A stretch of DNA of 52,003 nucleotides from an uncultured Lachnoclostridium sp. GTDB taxonomy: Bacteria > Bacillota > Clostridia > Lachnospirales > Lachnospiraceae. Numbering within the stretch: the stretch's first letter is position 1; each line of letters opens with the position of its first letter. Below the pieces are notes generated by a model that saw only the letters and a list, made by a program, of their open reading frames with translations, ran no database searches and was not told the origin of the DNA. Where the stretch lies: NCBI GenBank assembly GCA_946499505.1, contig CAMMSL010000018.1:1-52003 (forward strand). Reading direction: 5' to 3'. Of this stretch, positions 42,411-51,046 are shown piece after piece. Made by a program: the position numbers and the translations under genes.

Positions 42411-43316
42411 ATGGTATTCTGGCTTTGCTACCTGATCGGCATACTGACACTCATCATTCTTATACTGATCATCAAGATCTGTCTGCTGAAAAAATCAGCA
42501 GACGAAATTGCTGACGCCTTTGCCGACCGGGTAAGGTCAGATACCAACACCCTGATCGATATTTCCAGCCGCGACCGGCATATGAGAAAACTGGCCGACA
42601 GCATCAACAGGGAACTTCTGCTGCTTCAGGATGACCGTCGCCGCTGTCAGCAGGGTGATAAGGATCTGAAAATTGCAGTCACCAATATTTCCCATGATCT
42701 GCGCACACCTCTGACTGCCATCTGCGGTTATCTGGATCTTCTCGACCGGGAAGAAACGTCCGAAGCAGTCAGCCGTTATCTGAAGATTATCCGGGGACGC
42801 ACAGAAAATATGCGCCAGCTCACGGAAGAACTGTTCCGCTATTCGGTATTTACTACTGTATCAGGCGGAACCCCTGATGAGCCGGTAATCCTCAACCGTT
42901 GTCTGGAGGACAGCATCTCGGCCCTTTATGCCTCTCTGAAACAGAAGCATATCACGCCTGAAATAACCATGCCGGAGCAGAAAATAAACCGGATGCTTAA
43001 CCGCAGTGCCCTCTCCCGTGTCTTCGAAAATATTATCAATAATGCGGTCAAATACAGTGACGGAGATCTTGTCATTACACTGAGTGAAGATGGCGAAATT
43101 ATATTCGCCAATCATGCATCTCAGCTTGACGAAATCAAGGCAGGCCGTCTCTTTGACCGTTTCTACACTGTGGAGACTGCCTCAGCAGAATCGACCGGAC
43201 TCGGGCTCTCTATCGCAAAAGTGCTGACCGAGCAGATGGGCGGGGAAATTTCGGCTGAGTATGAAGACGGAATGATACGGGTGAGAATAAACTTTCCGAA
43301 AGCCTGTTTTGTATGA
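42411..43316 (+). CDS. Histidine kinase with a minimal one-helix sensor
   Basis: A 301-residue kinase starting after GGAGGACTTAAC. It has one clear membrane segment (about 4-25) and no extracellular domain, followed by a helical linker and the phosphorylation helix with His95 in NISHDLRTPLTAICGYLDLL. The ATPase domain has the N box (FENIINNAVKY) and G2 (STGLGLSIAK); the G1 region is short. Kinases of this build usually sense through their membrane helix or through the associated transporter, so the ABC pair upstream may be the true sensor. Confidence 0.9.
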   Translation: MVFWLCYLIGILTLIILILIIKICLLKKSADEIADAFADRVRSDTNTLIDISSRDRHMRKLADSINRELLLLQDDRRRCQQGDKDLKIAVTNISHDLRTPLTAICGYLDLLDREETSEAVSRYLKIIRGRTENMRQLTEELFRYSVFTTVSGGTPDEPVILNRCLEDSISALYASLKQKHITPEITMPEQKINRMLNRSALSRVFENIINNAVKYSDGDLVITLSEDGEIIFANHASQLDEIKAGRLFDRFYTVETASAESTGLGLSIAKVLTEQMGGEISAEYEDGMIRVRINFPKACFV

Positions 43317-43395
43317 AATGTCAATAGACATTCTCCCGGTTAAATGCTAAAGTAATTCCACCGGCGAGGATCAAGGGGAGGAAGGAGTTGACAGT

Positions 43396-44127
43396 ATGAC
43401 AGAAGACAACAACCAAATGCTATCGGCTATATCTGAATTATTAGACAGAAAATTAAGTTCAGAATTACAGCCGATAAAGCACGACTTAGCTGGACTCAAA
43501 CAGGAATTCGGCGGCATGAAACAGGACATGGCCGAACTCAAACAGGAATTCGGCGTTATGAAACAGGATATGGCCGGGCTTAAGCAGGAATTCGGCGGCA
43601 TGAAACAGGACATGGCCGGACTCAAACAGGAATTCGGCGTTATGAAACAGGATATAGCCGGGCTTAAGCAGGAATTCGGCGGCATGAAACAGGACATGGC
43701 TGGACTTAAGCAGGAATTCGGCGGCATGAAACAGGACATGGCCGAACTCAAACAGGAATTCGGCGGCATGAAACAGGATATGGCCGGGCTTAAGCAGGAA
43801 TTCGGCAGCATGAAGCAGGATATGACTGGACTCAAGCAGGAATTCGGCAGCATGAAGCAGGATATGACTGGACTCAAGCAAGAGCTCCGCGATACGAAAC
43901 AGGAATTGCGCGACGAGATCCGCTCAGTAGAAAATTCTGTCCTTGAGGAGATAGACCGGGTTCAGGAAATGGTAGAAAACCGACTGGACAAACAGGACAA
44001 GAGGATTGACGTCCTGGAACAGTATTACAGGATCAAAAAAGCAGACGACGAAAATATGTCTGTTGTACTGAAACTTGTACTCGATTTGAAAGAAGATGTC
44101 GATGTCTTAAAGACAAAGATCCCCTAA
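43396..44127 (+). CDS. Coiled-coil protein built of 14-residue repeats
   Basis: A 243-residue protein after AAGGAGTTGACAGT. A short N-terminal helix (1-32) leads into nine full copies of a 14-residue unit (GLKQEFGGMKQDMA and variants) plus a partial tenth. A non-repetitive coiled coil then runs to the C-terminus, with DEIRSVENSVLEEIDRVQEM and later DVLKTKIP. Fourteen residues equal two heptads, so the array should be one long coiled coil. There is no signal peptide or membrane segment. The family is not recognised; a cytoplasmic scaffold is possible. It is 80 bp after the kinase and ends at its own terminator. Confidence 0.85.
   Translation: MTEDNNQMLSAISELLDRKLSSELQPIKHDLAGLKQEFGGMKQDMAELKQEFGVMKQDMAGLKQEFGGMKQDMAGLKQEFGVMKQDIAGLKQEFGGMKQDMAGLKQEFGGMKQDMAELKQEFGGMKQDMAGLKQEFGSMKQDMTGLKQEFGSMKQDMTGLKQELRDTKQELRDEIRSVENSVLEEIDRVQEMVENRLDKQDKRIDVLEQYYRIKKADDENMSVVLKLVLDLKEDVDVLKTKIP
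43492..43890 (+). repeat. 42-bp in-frame tandem repeat array
   Basis: Nine complete 42-bp units (43492-43869) and a partial tenth encode the 14-residue coiled-coil unit. Copies differ mainly at the Gly/Glu, Gly/Val/Ser and Ala/Thr positions, and neighbouring units are nearly identical in DNA. Blocks of two or more units recur in the same order, which points to recent unequal exchange. Confidence 0.9.
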
Positions 44128-44170
44128 AGTCTTCCCAGAAGCATAAAACAGTACTCCAGCAAAAGGACTC

Positions 44171-44209
44171 CCCCGCAGGTTTAACTGAACCTGCAGGGGA
44201 TATTTTTTA
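44171..44209 (+). terminator. Terminator after the coiled-coil gene
   Basis: CCCCGCAGGTT (44171-44181) and AACCTGCAGGGG (44188-44199) form a stem followed by ATATTTTTTAA. It lies about 45 bp past the stop, between the convergent genes. Confidence 0.85.
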
Positions 44210-44238
44210 ATACTCCTTGACAACGCTGTCATATCTAT

Positions 44239-44991
44239 TTATTTTTCAGCATTGTCCTCTGTGTTTGCATCCTCACCAGTCTGCTCCTGTCCTTCTGCCG
44301 GCTCTTCCTCCCCGTTATCCACACTCTCGATCAGCATGGAATCCAGCTTATCCATATCCTCCTGATCGATCGTAAATTCCCTGCTAGCTTCCTTTGTGAC
44401 ATGCAGTGCCGCATTTCTTGCTCCGCCGTACAGCATCCCGGAGTCCACGCGTTCTTTGAGCACATCGTAATAGATCTGATAGATCTGACTCTGCATTTCT
44501 TCATCTGTCGGCATCTCGCCTCCGTTCATCACACTGTCAGTCACTTCCTGCGCATACTCCTGAGCCCGTGTCTGGAACGTCTCATATGTGTCAGTAAAAA
44601 GCGTGATCGGTTTGATAATGACCGGCACAGTATATGTGCCATCCTCCTGTTTTTCAGGCTCCCCGATCGTATAGCTGACCTTTCCGGCAATCTCTGCGAA
44701 GAGTTCCCGGTACTTGGGCAGCATCTCCTCCGGCATCTCAGAACTTTCAAAGCCCGCCATTGTAGCGTCCAGATTGTCCTCAAATATCTTTTCCGCTTTC
44801 TCCTTGGAAATTCCGGTAATCTCCACGTACTGATCTGTTTTATTTTTGTAGGATGTATCCAGAACCGCCTGTACATATTCCCCCGCATCAAACCTGTTGA
44901 TATACAGATAAATACCGGCAGAAGCCCCTGCTGCAATGATAACAGCCAATATAACTGTGATAAGAATGATCTTTTTCTTCTTTGTCATCAT
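44239..44991 (-). CDS. Membrane-anchored extracytoplasmic protein, DUF5105-like
   Basis: A 250-residue protein starting MMTKKKK, with a membrane segment at about 8-29 and the rest outside. The domain (about 35-215) alternates helices and strands and contains a KVSYTIGEPEKQEDGTYTV stretch followed by PVIIKPITLF, as seen in DUF5105-type Firmicute proteins. The C-terminal ~30 residues are very acidic and low in complexity (GEEEPAEGQEQTGED). The function is not known. It is transcribed alone from upstream of 44991, next to the Ytr-like ABC genes but separated from them by a terminator. Confidence 0.65.
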   Translation of the reverse strand: MMTKKKKIILITVILAVIIAAGASAGIYLYINRFDAGEYVQAVLDTSYKNKTDQYVEITGISKEKAEKIFEDNLDATMAGFESSEMPEEMLPKYRELFAEIAGKVSYTIGEPEKQEDGTYTVPVIIKPITLFTDTYETFQTRAQEYAQEVTDSVMNGGEMPTDEEMQSQIYQIYYDVLKERVDSGMLYGGARNAALHVTKEASREFTIDQEDMDKLDSMLIESVDNGEEEPAEGQEQTGEDANTEDNAEK

Positions 44992-45067
44992 GTTCCTCCT
45001 TTTTCATAAGTTTGCCACAGTATACCACTGTAACAGCAAGAAAAAGGAAGAATCCTGTCGCCAATAG

Positions 45068-45093
45068 AAAAAGAGCAGCCGCCTGCTCTTTTT
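45068..45093. terminator. Terminator after the Ytr-like ABC operon
   Basis: AAAAAGAGCAG (45068-45078) and CTGCTCTTTTT (45083-45093) form an 11-bp stem with a 4-nt loop and T-runs in both directions. It ends the minus-strand ABC operon 28 bp past its stop. Confidence 0.9.
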
Positions 45094-45120
45094 CCTGAAA
45101 TAATCCTGTCTCGTTGTACG

Positions 45121-47136
45121 TTATATGTCTTCACGCTGCACACAGCTTACATGGATGATCGAATTTGTCTCATCATCGACCACGGAAACGTCGATATCTG
45201 ACGAATGATCCAGAGGATAAAGCAGCGGCTGTATATCCAGTTCATCCGGTATCAGTTTCTTCTTAAATGCCTCAACTTCATCCGCCTGTTCGTAATAATT
45301 CATGCTCGTACCACCTGAAGATAATCCGCCGGTGTCAGTTGTCGGGTAACTCTCCAGTTCCTGTATAGAGTCCACCTCATAGTCCTCAAGTGTCTTCTCT
45401 GTATCGATACCGTATTCTCCGAGGAGCTTGCACGTACGTTCAAAGAACGGATAGACAAACATATCCGTAATTTCTCCGTCTGTTGAAGATTTTATCCTTG
45501 CATAGCCGCAGGGGAGTGCTTCTTCCAACTGTTCCATCCGCAACTCGGAGACATCCTCCCGGTATGCAGCAAGGAGCTCTTCTTTCTGATCGCCTGTAAT
45601 CTGAAGGGCAGTATCTTTTACTCCGTCCTCCCATGCCAGCCGGTCGCCCGACACATCCTCAAGTGTCACAGCCGGATAGGCGATCTGTCTGTACTCATCT
45701 GTCTCATAAACGCCGGCAAACATTTCGACCTGCTCCCGGCTTAAAGGATAAGAGCGGTAACGTGTACTGCCGTCAGGCATATAATAACAGACTTTCGCAC
45801 GTGTATAAGGGGCGCAGTCTGCGCCTTCATTCCCGTCCGGATCATTACGGATGATCTCCTGAAGCCATCCGAGCACTGCCGTCCGTCCTTCATCTTTTAA
45901 CCGGTACTCACTTAACTGTGCGTTTGTCTCATATGTTTCCCTGTTTCCCGACACTTCTTCATACGTCCAGTAATCCATTCCGATCCCGTCTATGCTGACC
46001 CCGACGCTCTCGGCATTTTCAGGGAAGATAGAATCGTAAGCGGACGCTCCTGCAGGAAATGCCAGTCCGGCGGCAAGCACTGCTGCGGCTGATACTGCAA
46101 GCTGCCACTTTCTTCGCAAAAGCTTTGCTCCCGTGCCCTGCACCGCATACTCCAGCAGACAGTGTATCACAAGAGCAGCGCACACGCCGCCTGCGGCACA
46201 GCCGATCAGACTGCCTATGCCGGCAGCCGGATCTTTTGAGAAATCAGAAAGGAAGCTGAAGATCCACAATCCTGCCAGAAATGATACCAATATCTGTACC
46301 ACACGCTCCGCCGGTGCAAATGCGAAAATCCATCCTGTACGCTCCGTCTTTCTCCTTTTCTGTGCAAATGCAGACAGTACAAAAGGGATACCGATCCACA
46401 GGACTGCAGCTGCTATAGAAGACAGTTCCGGTGTAAAGGAAAGCACGAAAGGCTTTTCGAACACACTCATCCCTGTCAGGTCTGCTGTCAGCCGCTCCGG
46501 TGACAGGACAGTGTAAAGCCGTTCAAGAAGCGGATTCTTATAGTATGAAGTAAAATAATTTTCCGAAAGCGTAATACAGATATTCCCTGTCAATATCGGA
46601 AAGTAAAGTATTCCGGCCGCACAGACCGCAAAGGCAGATATGATATTCCCGCAGATTACGATGCACAGGATTCCCAAATGATAAAAGATCAGATACGATG
46701 CCCCATAGGCAAGAATGCTCTTCAGTGTATAACTCCCGGCATAAGGCCCGAACTGAGGATCTATGGCTGCCTGATAAAGCCCGCATACTGCCATAACAAG
46801 GATCAGCGGCACAAGCATATGAAAAAGGCCGTGCACGTAACGGCTCCAGAATACAGTCTCCCGGCTGACCGGAAGGCTGTAGTAAAAGTCCTGCTGTCTC
46901 TGCCTGAACAGATAAAAGTACTCGATAAACGCTGTAAGGATTCCCAGTCCCATGCAGATCCACCGGAGTTCCAGAACAGTGCCCCCGATCCCGAAATATG
47001 TATTTTGTGTATCAAAGCTCAGCCTCGTCACGGCAAGGATGCCGTAAAGGATAAACATCCCCCATCCCAGCGCCGCCACAAGGTGTCCTCTGCCCGCTTC
47101 TTTCATCCAGTTAATGAAGCACTTTGCGGATGTCAT
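45121..47136 (-). CDS. ABC transporter permease with large extracellular domain (YtrC-like, DUF6449-type)
   Basis: A 671-residue permease. The first half has about ten hydrophobic segments, beginning with WMKEAGRGHLVAALGWGMFI. The motif QQDFYYSLPVSRETVFWSRYVHG near residue 80-102 is typical of this exporter group. From about residue 355, after a last membrane segment, there is a soluble domain of roughly 310 residues. Its start lies 26 bp inside the end of the ATPase gene. Relatives respond to lipid-II-binding antibiotics in Bacillus; the substrate here is inference only. Confidence 0.8.
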   Translation of the reverse strand: MTSAKCFINWMKEAGRGHLVAALGWGMFILYGILAVTRLSFDTQNTYFGIGGTVLELRWICMGLGILTAFIEYFYLFRQRQQDFYYSLPVSRETVFWSRYVHGLFHMLVPLILVMAVCGLYQAAIDPQFGPYAGSYTLKSILAYGASYLIFYHLGILCIVICGNIISAFAVCAAGILYFPILTGNICITLSENYFTSYYKNPLLERLYTVLSPERLTADLTGMSVFEKPFVLSFTPELSSIAAAVLWIGIPFVLSAFAQKRRKTERTGWIFAFAPAERVVQILVSFLAGLWIFSFLSDFSKDPAAGIGSLIGCAAGGVCAALVIHCLLEYAVQGTGAKLLRRKWQLAVSAAAVLAAGLAFPAGASAYDSIFPENAESVGVSIDGIGMDYWTYEEVSGNRETYETNAQLSEYRLKDEGRTAVLGWLQEIIRNDPDGNEGADCAPYTRAKVCYYMPDGSTRYRSYPLSREQVEMFAGVYETDEYRQIAYPAVTLEDVSGDRLAWEDGVKDTALQITGDQKEELLAAYREDVSELRMEQLEEALPCGYARIKSSTDGEITDMFVYPFFERTCKLLGEYGIDTEKTLEDYEVDSIQELESYPTTDTGGLSSGGTSMNYYEQADEVEAFKKKLIPDELDIQPLLYPLDHSSDIDVSVVDDETNSIIHVSCVQREDI

Positions 47137-48046
47137 ATCCTTTCACCTCCATTTCCGCGATAAAGATTTCTTCAAGACTCATAGGAATTTCATTTAATAC
47201 GCACGGATGCTCCTCATTCAGCTTTGCCAGAATTTTCTCTTTCTCTCCCCTTGCAGTCAGTGTAAGAAAAGTGCCTTCTGAACTGACGCGTACAATATCA
47301 AGTTCCCGCGTCAGCCTGTCCGTAATCTCCTCCATCTTCTCTCCGGCATCCGTACGGTTATCGTCTGCATCGTCCGGCCGAAACGCGCATTGATATTTCC
47401 ACATATCTCCTGCCTGTATGCGCATATCTCCGGCAGTCACCAGCCCTCCTTTATGCAGGATCGCGATGTTTCCACAGATATCCTCCAGCTCATACAGTTT
47501 GTGGGAAGCCACGACCACTGTAAATCTGCGCTCTTTCATCTCCTGCCGGAAGAGATTCTTCATTACATCCGCGGCGATCGGATCCAGTCCGTCAAACACC
47601 TCGTCGCACAGCAGATATTTCGTCCCTGCACAGAGCGCGAGAATCAGAAAAGCCTGTCTCTTCATCCCCTTGGAAAATGTCCGCAGAGGCTGCCTCATAT
47701 CCAGATTCAGAGATTCTGCCATATAGCTTACTCCCTCTGTATCCATTTTGGGATACTGGCTCTGATAGAACTTCGTCATCTGCTCCATTGAAGCATTCGG
47801 AAAATAATACGGCGTATCCGGAAGATAAAATATCTTCTCTGCCGCAGCGCTTAAAGGTTTGTCATCTACAAGGATTTCCCCTGAATCCGGCTCCAGTATC
47901 CCTGAGAGAAGCCGGAGGAGCGTCGTCTTTCCCGCGCCGTTTGTCCCAAGCAGGCCAAACATCATCCCCTCCGGAATATCAAGTGAGATCCGATCCACTG
48001 CCCGGTTTGTACCGAATATCTTTGTAAGCTCTTTCACGCTTATCAT
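47111..48046 (-). CDS. ABC transporter ATPase (YtrB-like)
   Basis: A 311-residue ATPase from the ATG at 48046, after AAGGAGATATTAC. Walker A is GTNGAGKTTLL, the signature is FSKGMKRQAFL, Walker B is LLCDEVFDGLDP and the switch His is in VASHKL. A C-terminal extension of about 90 residues follows. It forms a two-gene operon with the large permease. In Bacillus such pairs are usually led by a GntR repressor (YtrA), which is missing here; the gene instead follows a terminator. Confidence 0.9.
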   Translation of the reverse strand: MISVKELTKIFGTNRAVDRISLDIPEGMMFGLLGTNGAGKTTLLRLLSGILEPDSGEILVDDKPLSAAAEKIFYLPDTPYYFPNASMEQMTKFYQSQYPKMDTEGVSYMAESLNLDMRQPLRTFSKGMKRQAFLILALCAGTKYLLCDEVFDGLDPIAADVMKNLFRQEMKERRFTVVVASHKLYELEDICGNIAILHKGGLVTAGDMRIQAGDMWKYQCAFRPDDADDNRTDAGEKMEEITDRLTRELDIVRVSSEGTFLTLTARGEKEKILAKLNEEHPCVLNEIPMSLEEIFIAEMEVKGYDIRKVLH

Positions 48047-48142
48047 GTAATATCTCCTTAATTTATTTAACATTTTCGTAATAATTATAATATATATTGA
48101 TGCTCATGTAAAGTATATAGTAATATATCCGGCAAAAGATAA

Positions 48143-48212
48143 AAGGCTCCGGAATGCGTATCAGCTATGCATATCTCTCTGCATGGCTGATACCGCGTTA
48201 TTCCGGAGCCTT
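48143..48212 (-). terminator. Long stem terminator of the D-lactate-type dehydrogenase gene
   Basis: AAGGCTCCGGAAT (48143-48155) and ATTCCGGAGCCTT (48200-48212) form a 13-bp outer stem, extended inward by ATCAGC / GCTGAT and an AT-rich tip with GCAT repeats. The minus strand continues TTATCTTTTGCC. Confidence 0.85.
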
Positions 48213-48234
48213 AAAACTCAAATGAAACCGACGG

Positions 48235-49218
48235 TCAGACTACCGCCCACGGGTCTTCTTTTCCCTCTGCATGGTAAATACAGCTGAGCATAGAATTCTT
48301 CACCATATCGCTTACCGCCTGATCCGTGTAAAACGCCATATGCGGTGTGACGATCACATTCGGAAATCCCCGTAAAATGTACAGGTCCCTCTTGCTCAGT
48401 ATGTCAGACTTTCTGTCATAATAATACATACCGAACTCATCCTCGATCACGTCCAGGCCGGCAGCGCTGATCTTCCCTGACTCAATTCCTTCGATCAGAG
48501 CTTTCGTATCGATCAGTCCGCCCCTCGCCGTATTGACGATCACAACGCCGTCTTTCATCTTCGCTATGGCATCACCGTCGATCAGATGGAAGTTATCATC
48601 GAGCAGCGGCATATGCAGCGTAATAAGGTCACACTCTCTGTAAATTGTATCCAGATCCGCATACTGCGCATACTCTTTCACCGAATCGTTTTCATATTTG
48701 TCATAAGCATAGATCTTACAGCCGAATCCTGAAAGATCACGGATCACTGCACGTCCGATCCTTCCTGTTCCAAGAACGCCTACCGTAAAGTTCGGCAGTT
48801 CTCTGCCCTGAATGCCCGGAAGAGAGAAATCATTGATTTCCTCCCTCTGCATGATCCTCTTCATCTTACGGATTGACATGAGCATCAGCATAACCGTATA
48901 GTCCGCCACACATTCCGGTGAATACGATACATTGCTCACATGCATGCCAAGACGCTTTGCCGCTGCAATATCCACATGATCATAGCCGATGGTGCGGGTA
49001 GAGATCATCTTCACGCCCAGCTCATGAAATCGCTCCATCAGTTCTGCGTCGATCTTCGTTGTAATAATGCTCACATACTCATACCCTTCCGCGAGATATG
49101 CATTTTCCATCGTCGGATCATCTGTGGAAATACCGAGTTCCACGCCATACTCCTCTGAAAACTTCTGAAAATACTCTGCTTCGTCAAATTCCCTGTAACT
49201 GTACACAAAAATCTTCAT
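48235..49218 (-). CDS. D-2-hydroxyacid dehydrogenase (D-lactate dehydrogenase type)
   Basis: A 327-residue NAD-dependent enzyme of the LdhA group, reducing pyruvate or a related 2-oxoacid. The dinucleotide site is GVLGTGRIGRAV near residue 148. The catalytic Arg lies in VIVNTARGGLIDTKAL, the Glu in AGLDVIEDEFG, and the His in VTPHMAFYTDQAV. The substrate loop contains the SYSPECVADYTVMLML segment. The start follows GGAGAGGCGGAAAAGACG. D-lactate formation is likely, but other 2-hydroxyacids are possible. Confidence 0.9.
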   Translation of the reverse strand: MKIFVYSYREFDEAEYFQKFSEEYGVELGISTDDPTMENAYLAEGYEYVSIITTKIDAELMERFHELGVKMISTRTIGYDHVDIAAAKRLGMHVSNVSYSPECVADYTVMLMLMSIRKMKRIMQREEINDFSLPGIQGRELPNFTVGVLGTGRIGRAVIRDLSGFGCKIYAYDKYENDSVKEYAQYADLDTIYRECDLITLHMPLLDDNFHLIDGDAIAKMKDGVVIVNTARGGLIDTKALIEGIESGKISAAGLDVIEDEFGMYYYDRKSDILSKRDLYILRGFPNVIVTPHMAFYTDQAVSDMVKNSMLSCIYHAEGKEDPWAVV

Positions 49219-49285
49219 CGTCTTTTCCGCCTCTCCTGTTTTTGCTTTATAATGCCGTCATCGAATCTGTCTGCGTATTCCCCTC

Positions 49286-50077
49286 TTATATCAATCCGTA
49301 ATGCTCCAGAGCAAATGCGATTCCGTCCTCTTCCACTGCTTTTGTCACAAACTCTGTATAAGGATCAAGTACCTTATCATGTTCTCCCATTGCCACGGCA
49401 TGAACAGCGAATTCAAACATCGCCAGATCATTGCTGCTGTCGCCAAACACATAAGCCTGATCTTTCGTCATATTAAGTCTGTCCAGCATAAATTCACACG
49501 CTGTCCCCTTAGAGTAACCTTTCTGGACTACTTCATACGCATTGCCGCCCCGGTCCAGAGCTTCCATATCTTCATCTATAAAATCCAGAAAGCTCTTCAG
49601 GTCACTCTGTGCATCAGCATAAATAAAGAGCTTATCATATATAAAATCATCCTTCTCAATAGGACATTCAATCCCCATGCCCTTCTCCCGGAAATATCTT
49701 CGGGAGGACTCCAGCTTGTCGAATCTGGAAATACGACTCGGGAAATATACATCTTCCGGTCCCTCCGCAATACCACCGAGATTGCACTCAAATACTTTTT
49801 CAATGATTGCCCTGCCCCGTTCCCGCGTCAGTGACTTTGCCAGCAGTTCCTCGTCATGGAAAAAAAGATGCGTACCGCATCCGCACAGGAAACCGTCAAA
49901 AGGCATTCTCCGGATCTCTGCCGGTATGCTGCAGATCGTCCTTCCAGTATTAATAAAAAGCAGATGTCCGGCCTTTTTCGCCAGTTGCAGCGCTGTCACA
50001 GCACTTTCCGGTATCTTTCTTGTCTTCTCACTTAAGATCGTACCGTCAATATCGAAAAATAAAATCGCTTTTTCCAT
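49286..50077 (-). CDS. HAD-superfamily hydrolase, Cof type
   Basis: A 263-residue phosphatase from the ATG at 50077, after GGAGATTACC; an ATG four codons earlier lacks spacing for a site. Motif I is FFDIDGTILS with the nucleophile Asp near residue 10, motif II is LLFINTGR, and motifs III/IV include YSKGTACEFML and VFGDSSNDLAMFEFA. The C2-type cap lies between motifs II and III. Members dephosphorylate sugar phosphates or flavin precursors; the substrate cannot be predicted. Confidence 0.88.
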   Translation of the reverse strand: MEKAILFFDIDGTILSEKTRKIPESAVTALQLAKKAGHLLFINTGRTICSIPAEIRRMPFDGFLCGCGTHLFFHDEELLAKSLTRERGRAIIEKVFECNLGGIAEGPEDVYFPSRISRFDKLESSRRYFREKGMGIECPIEKDDFIYDKLFIYADAQSDLKSFLDFIDEDMEALDRGGNAYEVVQKGYSKGTACEFMLDRLNMTKDQAYVFGDSSNDLAMFEFAVHAVAMGEHDKVLDPYTEFVTKAVEEDGIAFALEHYGLI

Positions 50078-50171
50078 GGTAATCTCCATTCCATTGTCAA
50101 AATTCCAGATATCATTCTACTATCCTTTTTCACAAAAGTCTACCACGGGCGCAAAAAAACAAAAAGCTAAA

Positions 50172-50213
50172 AGAGCTGTGTTCCCGGTAAAAATCCCCCA
50201 TGAACACAGCTCT
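50172..50213 (-). terminator. Terminator of the shell-protein pair
   Basis: AGAGCTGTGTTC (50172-50183) and GAACACAGCTCT (50202-50213) form a perfect 12-bp stem. The minus strand continues TTTAGCTTTTTGTTTTTTTG, a good U-tract. Confidence 0.92.
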
Positions 50214-50242
50214 GTCATAACATATATACTGACTGCCAAACG

Positions 50243-50527
50243 TTATTTTCTTCTGCTCTTAAACAGTTCGACTATATCATTCATTTCCTGTGACGGATTC
50301 GATATCACCGCCGACTCAATCACCTCGCACGGCGGATCTTCTTTCACACTTTCCACTGCCGCCGTAACAGCAGCCACATCTCCGCCCACAAATACGAGTG
50401 CATGGCCTCCGCATTTTGTGTCCTGCGTTACATATTCTACTTCAGAAGTCTTAAGCATACGATCTGTTACAAGAATAGCATTCGCCTCTCCCACGACCTC
50501 TACAAGTCCATAAGCTCCATATGTCAT
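50243..50527 (-). CDS. Bacterial microcompartment shell protein (BMC domain), second of pair
   Basis: A 94-residue single-domain BMC protein, the size of a hexamer-forming shell tile. The fold signature is GAYGLVEVVGEANAILVTDRML at the start and HALVFVGGDVAAVTAAVE in the middle. A short Lys/Arg-rich tail (FKSRRK) ends the protein. It lies 62 bp after the first shell gene, with a weak ribosome site. No enzymes, other shell types or signature-enzyme encapsulation peptides are nearby, so the compartment it serves is unknown. Confidence 0.88.
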   Translation of the reverse strand: MTYGAYGLVEVVGEANAILVTDRMLKTSEVEYVTQDTKCGGHALVFVGGDVAAVTAAVESVKEDPPCEVIESAVISNPSQEMNDIVELFKSRRK

Positions 50528-50589
50528 ATCTGTATACCAGTCCTTTCCTGCGCTTTTTCAAACATCTTTTTCATTTTCTTCTGCCACAG

Positions 50590-50889
50590 TTACTTTCCGA
50601 TCGTCATTGCAATCGCCGTTTCTGTGTCTTCTGACGGGGCCGCTATCACGGTATGTGATACAACTTTACTGCGTCCCTCTGCCGCTTTCAAAGCAGCTTC
50701 CATAGCCGCTTTCACATCCGACACACTTCCGCGCATTTTTACGCAGGCGCCTGACTTCAGTCGGTTTCTCTCCACCGCCTGTATCCTTACATCTGCTGCT
50801 TTTGCCGCTGCATCGAGAGCCACAAAACAGATACATTCACTCTCCAGTTCAAATATACCAATCGCCATTCCTGTATAATCTTCCGCCAT
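50590..50889 (-). CDS. Bacterial microcompartment shell protein (BMC domain), first of pair
   Basis: A 99-residue BMC protein. It shows the usual alternation GMAIGIFELESECICFVALDAAAKAADV, then VKMRGSVSDVKAAMEAALKAAE, and a C-terminal SHTVIAAPSEDTE segment matching the hexamer-forming class. The sequence GSVSDVKAAMEA in the usual pore-proximal stretch differs from the partner's GGDVAAVTAAVE, so the pair may make distinct pores. It has a promoter at 50930-50958 and a strong site (TAGGAGGACGTT). Confidence 0.85.
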   Translation of the reverse strand: MAEDYTGMAIGIFELESECICFVALDAAAKAADVRIQAVERNRLKSGACVKMRGSVSDVKAAMEAALKAAEGRSKVVSHTVIAAPSEDTETAIAMTIGK

Positions 50890-50929
50890 AACGTCCTCCT
50901 AAGATTTATCCTCGACTTAATCTATAGCT

Positions 50930-50958
50930 ATGATACCAGAAAAAACGTTTATTTTCAA
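50930..50958 (-). promoter_or_regulatory. Promoter of the shell-protein pair
   Basis: On the minus strand TTGAAA (50953-50958) and TATCAT (50930-50935) with a 17-nt spacer; the leader is about 35 nt. Confidence 0.65.
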
Positions 50959-51046
50959 TGTTGCTTGCCTGTGGTTTTTTCAATTTCCGATCAATTTTAC
51001 ACTGTTCTATATTGCCGATATCAGTCTTAAATACATTTCTTATTTC

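Noticed and set aside
43371-43881. Two minus-strand frames opposite the 42-bp repeat gene giving Cys- or His-rich repeat proteins
   Set aside because: A tandem array whose unit is a multiple of three keeps any frame open on both strands. No start site or promoter supports them.
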